Below, in pieces: positions 25,661 through 33,730 of a stretch of 64,000 bases of DNA. Numbering within the stretch: position 1 is the stretch's first letter; each line of letters begins with the position of its first letter. This DNA comes from Streptomyces sp. ACA25 (lineage in GTDB: Bacteria > Actinomycetota > Actinomycetes > Streptomycetales > Streptomycetaceae): contig NZ_JAQKPV010000014.1 of assembly GCF_028200735.1 (NCBI RefSeq), positions 1-64,000 of the forward strand, in the 5' to 3' direction. The notes beneath the pieces were generated by a model. It searched no databases. It saw nothing but the letters and a program-made list of their open reading frames with translations, and had not been told where the DNA came from. A program made the position numbers and the translations under genes.

Positions 25661-27802
25661 ATGGCCTCGGCCGAGTACGGACACGATCCCGGGAACGAGC
25701 CCGGCCGGGTCGCGGGGTACCGGGTCCTGCGACGGCTGGGGGAGGACGTTCCGGCCGTGCGGTACCTGGCAGGTTCTCCCGGGGGCGCTCAGGTGGTCAT
25801 GACCGTGATCCGGGAGGCGTACGCCGGGCAGCCGGCGTTCCGTGCCGCCTTCACCCGGGACATGGCCACCGTCCGGGGTCTCTACCACCGGCTGGTCGTC
25901 CCCGTCCTCGCGGCGGACTGCTCGGACTCCGGCACCTGGCTCGCGACGCCGTATCTCCCGGTACCGACGCTGGCCGAGGCGCTGGAGGAACACGGCCGGC
26001 TTCCGCGGCGCAGCGTGCAGCTGCTCGGTGCCCTGCTCGCCGAGGCGCTGGAGGCAGTGCACGCGACCGGCCTGGTGCACGGCAACCTGACACCCGGCCA
26101 GGTGCTGCTCACCCCCGACGGGCCGCGGCTGGCCGGTCTCGGCACCGCACCCGCGCTCGCGGCGGTGGCGCCCTGCCGGGAGACCGGCTCGCCCGGCTTC
26201 CTGGCCCCGGAGCAGGAGGCCGGGGGCAGCGCGGGTGCCGGCCCGGCCGGGGACATTTTCTCGCTGGGCTGCGTCCTGGCTCTCGCCGCGTCCGGCCGCC
26301 CGCCGTTCGGCGGCGGTTCCGTGGAGCAGGTGCTGCACCGTACCGAGCACGCCCCCGCCGATCTCGCGGATGTGCCGCGCATCCTGCTGGAGGTGGTGGA
26401 GGCATGCCTCAGCAGGGACGTCGACACACGGCCCACCGCCACCGATCTGTGGCGTGAGCTGGGTCCGGTCGAGGAGCCCGGGTCCGGGTGGCTGCCCGAG
26501 CCGGTCAGCCGGATGGTGGCGGAGCGCCGTGCGGCCGGGGACCACCCGCCGGCCGTGGGGCGGGCCCGGCACGCCCGGTCCCCGGCCGCCGCCCCGCCCG
26601 CTCCCTCCCGGCGGCGCATCCTCGGTATCACCGGTGCGGCGGGGATGCTGGCCGTCGGGGGAGGAGTGACCGCGTGGGCGCTGTCCCGGCCCGGAGCGGA
26701 CTCCGTCCCGGCAGGCCCGGGGCAGCGTTACTTTCTGGGACTGCATGCCGACCTCACCGGCCCGCTCGCGCGGTACGGCCGGGCCCAGGAACGCGGTGCG
26801 ACGCTGGCGGTCGCGGAATTCGCCCATGCCGGTGACCTGCCGTACGAGGTGGTGCTGAGGGTGCTGGACGACGGCGGTGACCCGGCGCGGGCAGCCGGCA
26901 TCGCCGAGGAATTGGCCGCCGACTCCTCGGTGCTGGCCGTCATCGGCCCCACCTCCGACGAGGCAGCCCGGGCGGCGGCCGGGGTGTACGAAGCCCATGC
27001 GCTGCCCTGGCTCCCGCTGTCCCCCGGCGAGTTCCTGGCGGAGGCGGACCCGGCGGAACACCGCTCACTGCTGCCCGCCCGGCCGCCGGCCGGACAGCAG
27101 GGCCAGGCCATCTGCCGCCACTTGGAGGAGGAACTGCAGGCCGGCCGGATAGGACTGGTGGACGACCGGACGGCCGGCACCTACAGCTGGGAGGTGACCC
27201 GGGCCCTGACCGCAACCCTGGACCGGGGGCGCACGCAGCTGGTGCCCCGGGTCGTCCCGCACGGTACCGAGGACTTCGGCCCCGTCGTCCGTCACTTCCT
27301 CGACGAGGAGGTCGACGCGGTTGTCTACGGGGGCGGCCTCCCGGGTGCCGCGGGGCTCGCCGGCTCGTTGCACGAGGCGGGTTTCACCGGCCCGCGGTGC
27401 GCTGCCGACGCGGCTCTCCGGCCGGAATTCCTGGAGCGGGCCGGGGTGGCGGCGGACGGCTGGCTGTTCACCGCGCCCTTCACCGACCCGGTGCACGAGG
27501 TGCGGGCGGCGGGCTTCGGGTCGGTCTTCCGCAGCCGGTTCGGTGAGGCGGCGGAGCCCTACGCGGTCGAGGCGTACGACGCGGCCCGTCTGCTGGCCCG
27601 GACGGTGCGGAAGATGCACGGTGTGGGAGTGCCGAGCCGGCCGGAGGCGGCGCGACGGCTGCGTGGTGTCCGGTACCGGGGAGTGGCCGGGGAGCTGGTC
27701 CTCGCCGGGGATGCCGGGGACGCCCGGGACGGGCTGTACCTGTACCGCGTCGAACAGGGTGTGTTCCGCTACCGGGGACCCGCACCGGCCGGCGAACGGT
27801 GA
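25661..27802 (+). CDS. Pseudokinase fused to extracellular type I periplasmic ligand-binding domain
   Basis: 713 residues. Residues 1-270 are a Ser/Thr-kinase-like domain, then a linker, one membrane helix (about 320-343), and an outside domain of the branched-chain amino-acid receptor type (about 355-700; YFLGLHADLTGPLARYG, then SSVLAVIGPTSDEAARAAAG). The kinase part lacks catalytic residues: the ATP lysine is absent (VVMTVIRE, 45-52), HRD reads HGN (140-142) and DFG reads LAGLG (157-161), while GSPGFLAPEQ and DIFSLGCVL survive. It is therefore probably a ligand-regulated scaffold rather than an active kinase. The ATG at 25661 follows a G-rich stretch. Confidence 0.88.
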   Translation: MASAEYGHDPGNEPGRVAGYRVLRRLGEDVPAVRYLAGSPGGAQVVMTVIREAYAGQPAFRAAFTRDMATVRGLYHRLVVPVLAADCSDSGTWLATPYLPVPTLAEALEEHGRLPRRSVQLLGALLAEALEAVHATGLVHGNLTPGQVLLTPDGPRLAGLGTAPALAAVAPCRETGSPGFLAPEQEAGGSAGAGPAGDIFSLGCVLALAASGRPPFGGGSVEQVLHRTEHAPADLADVPRILLEVVEACLSRDVDTRPTATDLWRELGPVEEPGSGWLPEPVSRMVAERRAAGDHPPAVGRARHARSPAAAPPAPSRRRILGITGAAGMLAVGGGVTAWALSRPGADSVPAGPGQRYFLGLHADLTGPLARYGRAQERGATLAVAEFAHAGDLPYEVVLRVLDDGGDPARAAGIAEELAADSSVLAVIGPTSDEAARAAAGVYEAHALPWLPLSPGEFLAEADPAEHRSLLPARPPAGQQGQAICRHLEEELQAGRIGLVDDRTAGTYSWEVTRALTATLDRGRTQLVPRVVPHGTEDFGPVVRHFLDEEVDAVVYGGGLPGAAGLAGSLHEAGFTGPRCAADAALRPEFLERAGVAADGWLFTAPFTDPVHEVRAAGFGSVFRSRFGEAAEPYAVEAYDAARLLARTVRKMHGVGVPSRPEAARRLRGVRYRGVAGELVLAGDAGDARDGLYLYRVEQGVFRYRGPAPAGER

Positions 27803-28047
27803 CCGGGGCGGCCGTCACCCGACCGGGACCGGGCGCGCGCTGCGGGCGGAGTCCCGGCTTCCGGCGATCATGCTCGGCGCGCACACCCGGAGCGGGGGCG
27901 GGCCGGGTCCCGGGTAAACCGTTGCCCTCCGGACCCGGCGCCCGCGGTACTCCTGCGTCTACGATGACGTGAGTGCTCGGGGCGTGCCCGCCGATGCCGT
28001 GCCGGCAGGCGGTGGCCGCGCTCCCCGTTCCGACCTGAGAGGCCGCC

Positions 28048-28221
28048 ATGCCGAAGTGTCCGCAGTGCGGGGACCAGAGCCAGCCGGATCCGGAGAACGG
28101 GTGGCTCTTCTGCTTCCGCTGCGGGCACTGCTTCGCGCCCCGGCGGCAGCCGGTCTGCCGCGATCTCGAGCCCTGGCGCAGCCGGGCGGCGCAGAGCCTG
28201 CGCCGCACCCGCGGGGACTGA
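28048..28221 (+). CDS. 57-residue zinc-ribbon protein
   Basis: Translation from ATG 28048 gives MPKCPQCGDQSQP..., with CPQC at 4-7, CFRC at 22-25, a nearby C28 and C37, and a basic tail ending RRTRGD. Two CxxC pairs are typical of a small zinc ribbon. A GAGAGG motif lies about 7 bp upstream. The function is unknown; nucleic-acid binding or an assembly role is possible. It stands alone between the sensor gene and the thiolase operon. Confidence 0.7.
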   Translation: MPKCPQCGDQSQPDPENGWLFCFRCGHCFAPRRQPVCRDLEPWRSRAAQSLRRTRGD

Positions 28222-28778
28222 CCTCCGCGCCCCACGGGCCGGTGGTGCCTCATCGGGTTCGGCCGGCGCTGTGAGTCCTGTCACCCCTCCGTCCCCGGGC
28301 GTGCCGCTTCGTCCGTGCGGTAGCGCGGCCGTTCTCCCGCCCGCGCCTCCGTGGTCGGGACACTCCGCGGCAGCGGGTCCGCTCCCGCCTGCGTGTCCAC
28401 ATCCCCGACGCAGACGTTCCGCTCCGGCCCGTCGCCGGGTACGGAGGGCTACCCTTGTAAAAAATGAAACACGTTCTTAGGATCCCGGGGTGGGCACAGA
28501 AGCCGGCCGGCCGGGAAACGGGGTGTCAGCGGAGAAGCAGGACGCGGGCATCGGTCCCGGGCCGGCGGCCGTGAGCCCCGCGTGCTCCTGGCGCACGGCT
28601 CGCTCTTCCTTTCGCAGCGCCCCGCCCGCACGGCCGGGGGGTGCCGCCCTGGCGGCTCCGGAACGTGCTCCTCCCGCGGGCCGCTGCCCGGCCGATGCCT
28701 CCCGCGCCGACGGCGCACCGGCACGTCACCGCTCCACCGCACTGCAGGACCCGGCCGAACCTGAAGGAAGGGCTCACC
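28222..28778. promoter_or_regulatory. Leader region of the thiolase-fadB operon
   Basis: 557 bp without a supported gene. The only strikingly AT-rich patch is at 28450-28480 (TTGTAAAAAATGAAAC, then ACGTTCTTAG). It includes TGAAACACGTTCTT (28465-28478), an AAC-N2-GTT core like those bound by TetR-type regulators of fatty-acid or steroid catabolism in actinobacteria. I take this as the probable promoter/operator of the beta-oxidation genes, leaving a leader of about 300 bp. The assignment is weak. Confidence 0.4.
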
Positions 28779-29993
28779 GTGAGTACCGAAGCCTATGTCT
28801 ATGACGCCATCCGCACCCCCCGCGGGCGCGGAAAGGCGAACGGTGCGCTGCACGGCACCAAGCCGATCGACCTGGTCGTGGGGCTGATCGATGAGCTGCG
28901 CCGCCGGTTCCCGGACCTGGACCCGGCCGCGATCGACGACATCGTGCTCGGGGTGGTCTCCCCGGTCGGTGATCAGGGCTCGGACATCGCCAAGATCGCG
29001 GCGATCGCCGCAGGGCTGCCGGACAGTGTGGCGGGTGTGCAGGAGAACCGCTTCTGCGCCTCCGGACTGGAGGCCGTCAACCTGGCCGCCGCCAAGATCC
29101 GCTCCGGGTGGGAGGACCTGGTGCTGGCCGGCGGGGTCGAGTCGATGTCGCGGGTCCCGATCGGCTCGGACGGCGGCGCCTGGGCGATGGACCCGATGAC
29201 CAGCTACGAGACGGGTTTCGTTCCGCAAGGAATCGGTGCCGACCTGATCGCGACGCTGGGTGGTTTCACCCGCCGGCACGTGGACGAGTACGCGGCTCTC
29301 TCCCAGGAGCGGGCCGCCGAGGCATGGAAGGAGGGCCGCTTCGCCCGATCCGTGGTGCCGGTTCGGGACCGGGCCGGGCTGACGGTGCTGGACCACGACG
29401 AGCACATCCGGCCCGGCACGACGGCCGACTCCCTGGGCGCGCTCAAGCCGTCCTTCGCCAAGCTGGGCGAGGCCGGCGGCTTCGACGCGGTGGCCCTGCA
29501 GAAGTACCACTGGGTGGAGAGCATCGACCACGTCCACCACGCGGGCAACTCCTCCGGCCTGGTGGACGGCTCCGCACTGGTGGCGGTCGGCAACCGCGAG
29601 GTGGGTGAACGCTACGGGCTCACCCCGCGCGCGCGGATCGTCTCGGCCGCCGTCACCGGCTCGGAGCCGACGATCATGCTCACCGGCCCGGCACCCGCCA
29701 CCCGCAAGGCGCTGGCCAAGGCAGGGCTGACCATTGGCGACATCGATCTGGTGGAGATCAACGAGGCGTTCGCCGCGGTCGTGCTGCGCTTCGTCGAGGA
29801 CATGGGTCTGGACATGGAAAAGGTCAACGTCAACGGCGGGGCGATCGCGATGGGCCATCCGCTGGGCGCCACCGGGGCCATGATCCTGGGCACCCTCATC
29901 GACGAGCTGGAACGCCGTGACCAGCGCTTCGGCCTGGCCACCCTGTGTGTCGGCGGCGGGATGGGCATCGCCACCGTCGTCGAGCGTCTGTAG
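28779..29993 (+). CDS. fadA: Acetyl-CoA C-acyltransferase (3-ketoacyl-CoA thiolase, FadA)
   Basis: A 404-residue thiolase that cleaves 3-ketoacyl-CoA with CoA in the last step of beta-oxidation. Catalytic cysteine C93 is in ENRFCASGLEAV, the His-containing INEAFAAV lies near 328, and the C-terminal pair GGAIAMGHPLGATGA and CVGGGMGIA is intact. The GTG 28779 has AAGGAAGG upstream. It is followed 50 bp later by the multifunctional FadB, giving the usual fadAB pair (order as I remember for SCO6027-SCO6026). Confidence 0.94.
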   Translation: MSTEAYVYDAIRTPRGRGKANGALHGTKPIDLVVGLIDELRRRFPDLDPAAIDDIVLGVVSPVGDQGSDIAKIAAIAAGLPDSVAGVQENRFCASGLEAVNLAAAKIRSGWEDLVLAGGVESMSRVPIGSDGGAWAMDPMTSYETGFVPQGIGADLIATLGGFTRRHVDEYAALSQERAAEAWKEGRFARSVVPVRDRAGLTVLDHDEHIRPGTTADSLGALKPSFAKLGEAGGFDAVALQKYHWVESIDHVHHAGNSSGLVDGSALVAVGNREVGERYGLTPRARIVSAAVTGSEPTIMLTGPAPATRKALAKAGLTIGDIDLVEINEAFAAVVLRFVEDMGLDMEKVNVNGGAIAMGHPLGATGAMILGTLIDELERRDQRFGLATLCVGGGMGIATVVERL

Positions 29994-30043
29994 CCCCGCC
30001 CTTCCCGCCGAGCCCGACCTCACTCTTCCGGAGACCGACACAC

Positions 30044-32215
30044 ATGCCTGAGCCCACGACGATCCGCTGGGACCGTGACGCGGACGACATCATCACCCTC
30101 ACCCTCGACGATCCCCGGCAGTCCGCGAACACCATGAACGCGGCCTTCAGGTCCTCGCTCGAGGCGGTCGCGGACCGCCTCGAGGAGGAGCGGGACTCCG
30201 TGCGGGGGGTCATCGTCACCTCCGCGAAGAAGACGTTCTTCGCCGGCGGAGACCTGAACAACCTCATCCGCCTCACACCCGACCGGGCCCAGCAGGTCTT
30301 CGACACCGGAATGGCCCTCAAGCGCGATCTCCGCCGGATCGAGACACTCGGCAAGCCCGTGGTCGCGGCCGTGAACGGCACGGCCCTGGGCGGCGGCCTG
30401 GAGATCGCCCTCGCCTGCCACCACCGGATCGTCCTCGACGCCCCGGGCTGCCGGCTCGGCCTGCCCGAGGTGACCCTCGGTCTGCTTCCCGGCAGTGGCG
30501 GCGTCGCCCGTACGGTCCGCCTGCTCGGCGTCACCGACGCCCTGCTGAACGTTCTCCTCCAGGGACAGCGGCACACTCCCGCCCGGGCCCGGGAGCTCGG
30601 CCTGGTGCACGAGGTCGTCACCGACAACGCGGAACTGCTGCGCGCGGCCCGCGCCTTCATCGACGCCCACCCGGAGTCCCGGCAGCCGTGGGACACCCCC
30701 GGACACCGCATCCCCGGCGGCACCCCGGCCGACCCGAGGTTCGCCGCAGACCTCCCCGCCTTCCCCGCCAACCTGCGCAAGCAGCTGCAGGGCGCCCCTT
30801 ACCCGGCACCCCGCAACATCCTTGCCGCGGCCGTCGAGGGCGCCCAGGTCGATTTCGGCACCGCGCAGGTCATCGAGGCCCGCCACTTCACCGAGCTGGT
30901 CACCGGCCGGACCGCGAAGAACATGATCCAGGCCTTTTTCTTCGACCTCCAGGCCGTCAACTCCGGGGCCTCCAGGCCGTCCGGGCCGAAGGAGCGCCGG
31001 GCTGTCCGGGTCGCCGTCCTCGGAGCCGGGATGATGGGTGCGGGCATCGCCTACTCCTGTGCCCGGGCCGGTCTTGACGTTGTGCTGAAGGACGTCTCGC
31101 AGGAGGCTGCGGAGAAGGGCAAGGCCTACTCCGCGGGACTGCTCGGTAAGGCGCTGGCCAAGGGGCGCACCACGGCGGAGAAGCGGGACGCGCTGCTCGG
31201 CCGGATCACGCCGACCTCCGACCCGCAGGACCTCGCCGGCTGTGATGTCGTCATCGAGGCGGTCTTCGAGGACCCGGCCGTCAAGCACAAGGTCTTCCAG
31301 GAGATCGAGGGGATCGTCGCCCCCGACGCCCTGCTGTGCTCCAACACCTCCACGCTGCCGATCACGATGCTCGCGGAGGGAGTCCGGCGCGGGGAGGACT
31401 TCGTCGGGCTGCACTTCTTCTCACCGGTCGACAAAATGCCGCTGGTGGAGATCATCCGGGGAGCCGACACCGGGGACGAGGCGCTTGCCCGGGCCTTCGA
31501 CCTGGTCCGCCTCATGAACAAGACACCCATCGTGGTCAACGACTCCCGTGGCTTCTTCACCTCCCGGGTCATCGGCCACTTCATCAACGAGGGCCTGTCC
31601 CTCGTCGGCGAGGGGGTCGACCCGGCCTCCGTGGAGCAGGCCGCAGCCCAGGCCGGCTACCCCGCGAAGGTGCTCTCCCTCGTCGACGAGCTGACGCTCA
31701 CGCTGCCCCGGCGCATCCGGCAGGAAGGCAGGGCCGCGGTGGAGGCGGCGGGCGGCACCTGGCGCAGCCACCCGGGGGAGACGGTCCTGGACCGGATGGT
31801 CGAGGAGTTCGGCCGCACCGGCCGGAGCGCGGGAGCGGGGTTCTACGACTACGCCGACGGCAGGCGGGCCGGACTGTGGCCCGGCCTGCGGGTCCACTTC
31901 ACCTCGCCGGACGCCGACGTGCCGCTGATCGACATGCAGGAACGGATGCTGTTCGCGGAGTCGCTGGAGACGGTCCGGCTCCTGGAGGAGGGCGTACTGA
32001 CCTCGGTCGCCGACGCGAACATCGGTTCGCTCCTGGGCATCGGGTTCCCCGGCTGGACGGGTGGTGTCCTGCAGTTCATCAACGGGTACCGGGGTGGGCT
32101 GCCCGGCTTCACCGACCGGGCGGCGGAGCTCGCCGCCCGGTACGGCGACCGCTTCTCCCCGCCCTCGCTGCTGGTCGCCAAGGCGCAGCGGGGGGAGACC
32201 TTCACCGACGGCTGA
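30044..32215 (+). CDS. fadB: Fatty oxidation complex alpha subunit (enoyl-CoA hydratase / 3-hydroxyacyl-CoA dehydrogenase, FadB)
   Basis: A 723-residue fusion enzyme. Residues 1-290 form the crotonase domain with oxyanion-hole motifs KTFFAGGDLNNL and NGTALGGGLEIALACH. From 323 the NAD-binding domain starts with VAVLGAGMMGAGIAYSC, and the dehydrogenase His lies in GLHFFSPVDKMPLVEII. The C-terminal 3HCDH domains complete the usual architecture. It catalyses hydration and oxidation of enoyl-CoA and hands the product to the adjacent thiolase. Confidence 0.95.
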   Translation: MPEPTTIRWDRDADDIITLTLDDPRQSANTMNAAFRSSLEAVADRLEEERDSVRGVIVTSAKKTFFAGGDLNNLIRLTPDRAQQVFDTGMALKRDLRRIETLGKPVVAAVNGTALGGGLEIALACHHRIVLDAPGCRLGLPEVTLGLLPGSGGVARTVRLLGVTDALLNVLLQGQRHTPARARELGLVHEVVTDNAELLRAARAFIDAHPESRQPWDTPGHRIPGGTPADPRFAADLPAFPANLRKQLQGAPYPAPRNILAAAVEGAQVDFGTAQVIEARHFTELVTGRTAKNMIQAFFFDLQAVNSGASRPSGPKERRAVRVAVLGAGMMGAGIAYSCARAGLDVVLKDVSQEAAEKGKAYSAGLLGKALAKGRTTAEKRDALLGRITPTSDPQDLAGCDVVIEAVFEDPAVKHKVFQEIEGIVAPDALLCSNTSTLPITMLAEGVRRGEDFVGLHFFSPVDKMPLVEIIRGADTGDEALARAFDLVRLMNKTPIVVNDSRGFFTSRVIGHFINEGLSLVGEGVDPASVEQAAAQAGYPAKVLSLVDELTLTLPRRIRQEGRAAVEAAGGTWRSHPGETVLDRMVEEFGRTGRSAGAGFYDYADGRRAGLWPGLRVHFTSPDADVPLIDMQERMLFAESLETVRLLEEGVLTSVADANIGSLLGIGFPGWTGGVLQFINGYRGGLPGFTDRAAELAARYGDRFSPPSLLVAKAQRGETFTDG

Positions 32216-32356
32216 GCCGTCGCCGTCCGGCCGGGCCGGCCGGGCCTCCCGCTCCGGCGTCAGGCCCGGCCGGGCCCGCGACCACCGCGCGGCCCGGCCA
32301 CCGGCAAAGCGTGGCAACGCCGGACGTGGCCTTGCGGTCACTCGTAGCATCAACGG

Positions 32357-32854
32357 GTGAGCATCGGGTTGGCAGAAGAACTCGTGGCCATGGCCGAGGC
32401 GGGCCGGGCGGCCCTGCCATGTGCGAACAGCTGCCATGTGGAGGAGCAGCTGGCCTGGCGGCTGCTGTCCGCGCGGAACGGCGACCGGTTGCGGCAGATC
32501 ATGAACGAGTACGGCTGGCCCACCTTCGACATGGTCGGCGAGGAGGCCGCCCGCAGCGCCTGGCTGATCGCCCAGCACGCGGACCGCCAGCTCGAGGTGC
32601 AGCGGCAGGCCCTGAACCTGATGGAGCAGGCCGTGACGATCGGCCAGGCCCACCCCCGGGACCTGGCGTTCCTGCGGGACCGGGTGCTGGTGAACGAAGG
32701 CCACAAGCAGCTGTACGGCACTCAGATCGCGGACGTGGAGGACGGCATCCCGATTCCCTGGCCCTGCCAGGACCCCAGCCGCGTGGACCAGCTCCGGGCC
32801 GAGGTGGGGATCGCCCCCTTCGCCGACTGCGCCGGCCGGTTCCTCACCGGCTGA
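32357..32854 (+). CDS. DUF6624-like conserved protein
   Basis: 165 residues resembling the DUF6624 family: RLRQIMNEYGWPTFDMVGEEAARSAWLIAQHAD, then FLRDRVLVNEGHKQLYGTQI and the C-terminal GIAPFADC. Function is unknown. GTG 32357 is the only sensible start. It lies 141 bp after fadB on the same strand, probably with its own promoter. Confidence 0.8.
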   Translation: MSIGLAEELVAMAEAGRAALPCANSCHVEEQLAWRLLSARNGDRLRQIMNEYGWPTFDMVGEEAARSAWLIAQHADRQLEVQRQALNLMEQAVTIGQAHPRDLAFLRDRVLVNEGHKQLYGTQIADVEDGIPIPWPCQDPSRVDQLRAEVGIAPFADCAGRFLTG

Positions 32855-32966
32855 CCGACGCGTCCCCGGTCCCGGCCGGATGTGTCCGGGTTCACCTGCT
32901 CAGGGGAACGCCAGTGTATCGATCCGTTTGCGTTTCGCAGAGAGGGCGGTCTACTCTCGACGAGTA

Positions 32967-32979
32967 CGGAACCGTTTCG
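32967..32979. promoter_or_regulatory. Candidate operator of the TetR/MMPL locus
   Basis: A short palindrome CGGAAC-C-GTTTCG (one mismatch) sits 17 bp before the TetR ATG. A related half (CCGTTTGCG) lies about 40 bp upstream. The position is suitable for autorepression. The site is short and could be chance. Confidence 0.35.
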
Positions 32980-32996
32980 CTCGACGGGAGACCGGG

Positions 32997-33623
32997 ATGA
33001 CAGGACAGCCCGCCACTGCGGCACCGCGGCCCAGTGGCCGGACCAAGCTGACCCCGGAGCGGGAACAGGAGCTCTACGAAGCCGTCCTCGATCTGCTGCG
33101 GGAACGCGGGTACGACGCCCTGACGATGGATGCGGTCGCGGTCCGCACCAAGTCGAGCAAGGCCACCTTGTACCGCCAGTGGGGGACCAAGCTCCAACTG
33201 GTCGTCTCCGCGATGCGCCACACCAAGCGGGTCTCGCTCGGCGACATCGACACCGGCTCCCTCGTCGGGGATCTCCGCGAAATGGCGCGCCGGGTCGGCG
33301 ACGAGGCCGGGGACGACACGGCGCTGCTGCACGCGCTGAGCCATGCCGGGCAGCGCGATGCCGACATCCGGCTGGCGATGCGCGAGGTCCTGCTCGAGCC
33401 CGAGATCGAGGTGCTCAACACCGCGCTGCGCCGCGGTATGGAGCGCGGTGAGCTGGCACCCGGCAACCCTGCCGTCGAGTTCCTGGTGCACGCCTTCATG
33501 GGCGCACTCGTGACCCGGCCGATGCTCGAGGACCGGTATGCCGACGCCGAGTATCTGAACCGTTTCCTCGACGCCGTCATCCTTCCGGCCCTTCGGCGGG
33601 AGCCGGGCAGCCGAGCGGGCTGA
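32997..33623 (+). CDS. TetR-family regulator, probable controller of the MMPL transporter
   Basis: 208 residues. The N-terminal HTH is REQELYEAVLDLLRERGYDA followed by TMDAVAVRTKSSKATLYRQW. The C-terminal domain is of the TetR_C type with a conserved LVHAFMGALVTRPML helix. It is 107 bp upstream of the MMPL exporter on the same strand, a very common regulator/pump pairing in which the regulator releases on binding the pump substrate. Confidence 0.92.
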   Translation: MTGQPATAAPRPSGRTKLTPEREQELYEAVLDLLRERGYDALTMDAVAVRTKSSKATLYRQWGTKLQLVVSAMRHTKRVSLGDIDTGSLVGDLREMARRVGDEAGDDTALLHALSHAGQRDADIRLAMREVLLEPEIEVLNTALRRGMERGELAPGNPAVEFLVHAFMGALVTRPMLEDRYADAEYLNRFLDAVILPALRREPGSRAG

Positions 33624-33730
33624 CCCTCCCCGCCCCTTCCTCCCTCCCGATCCGCCCGGTGGCCGCCGCCACCGGTACGGCACCCCCTTGCCCGGAACCG
33701 CCGAGATCTCTGACAGGAGTCCTCCCCTCC

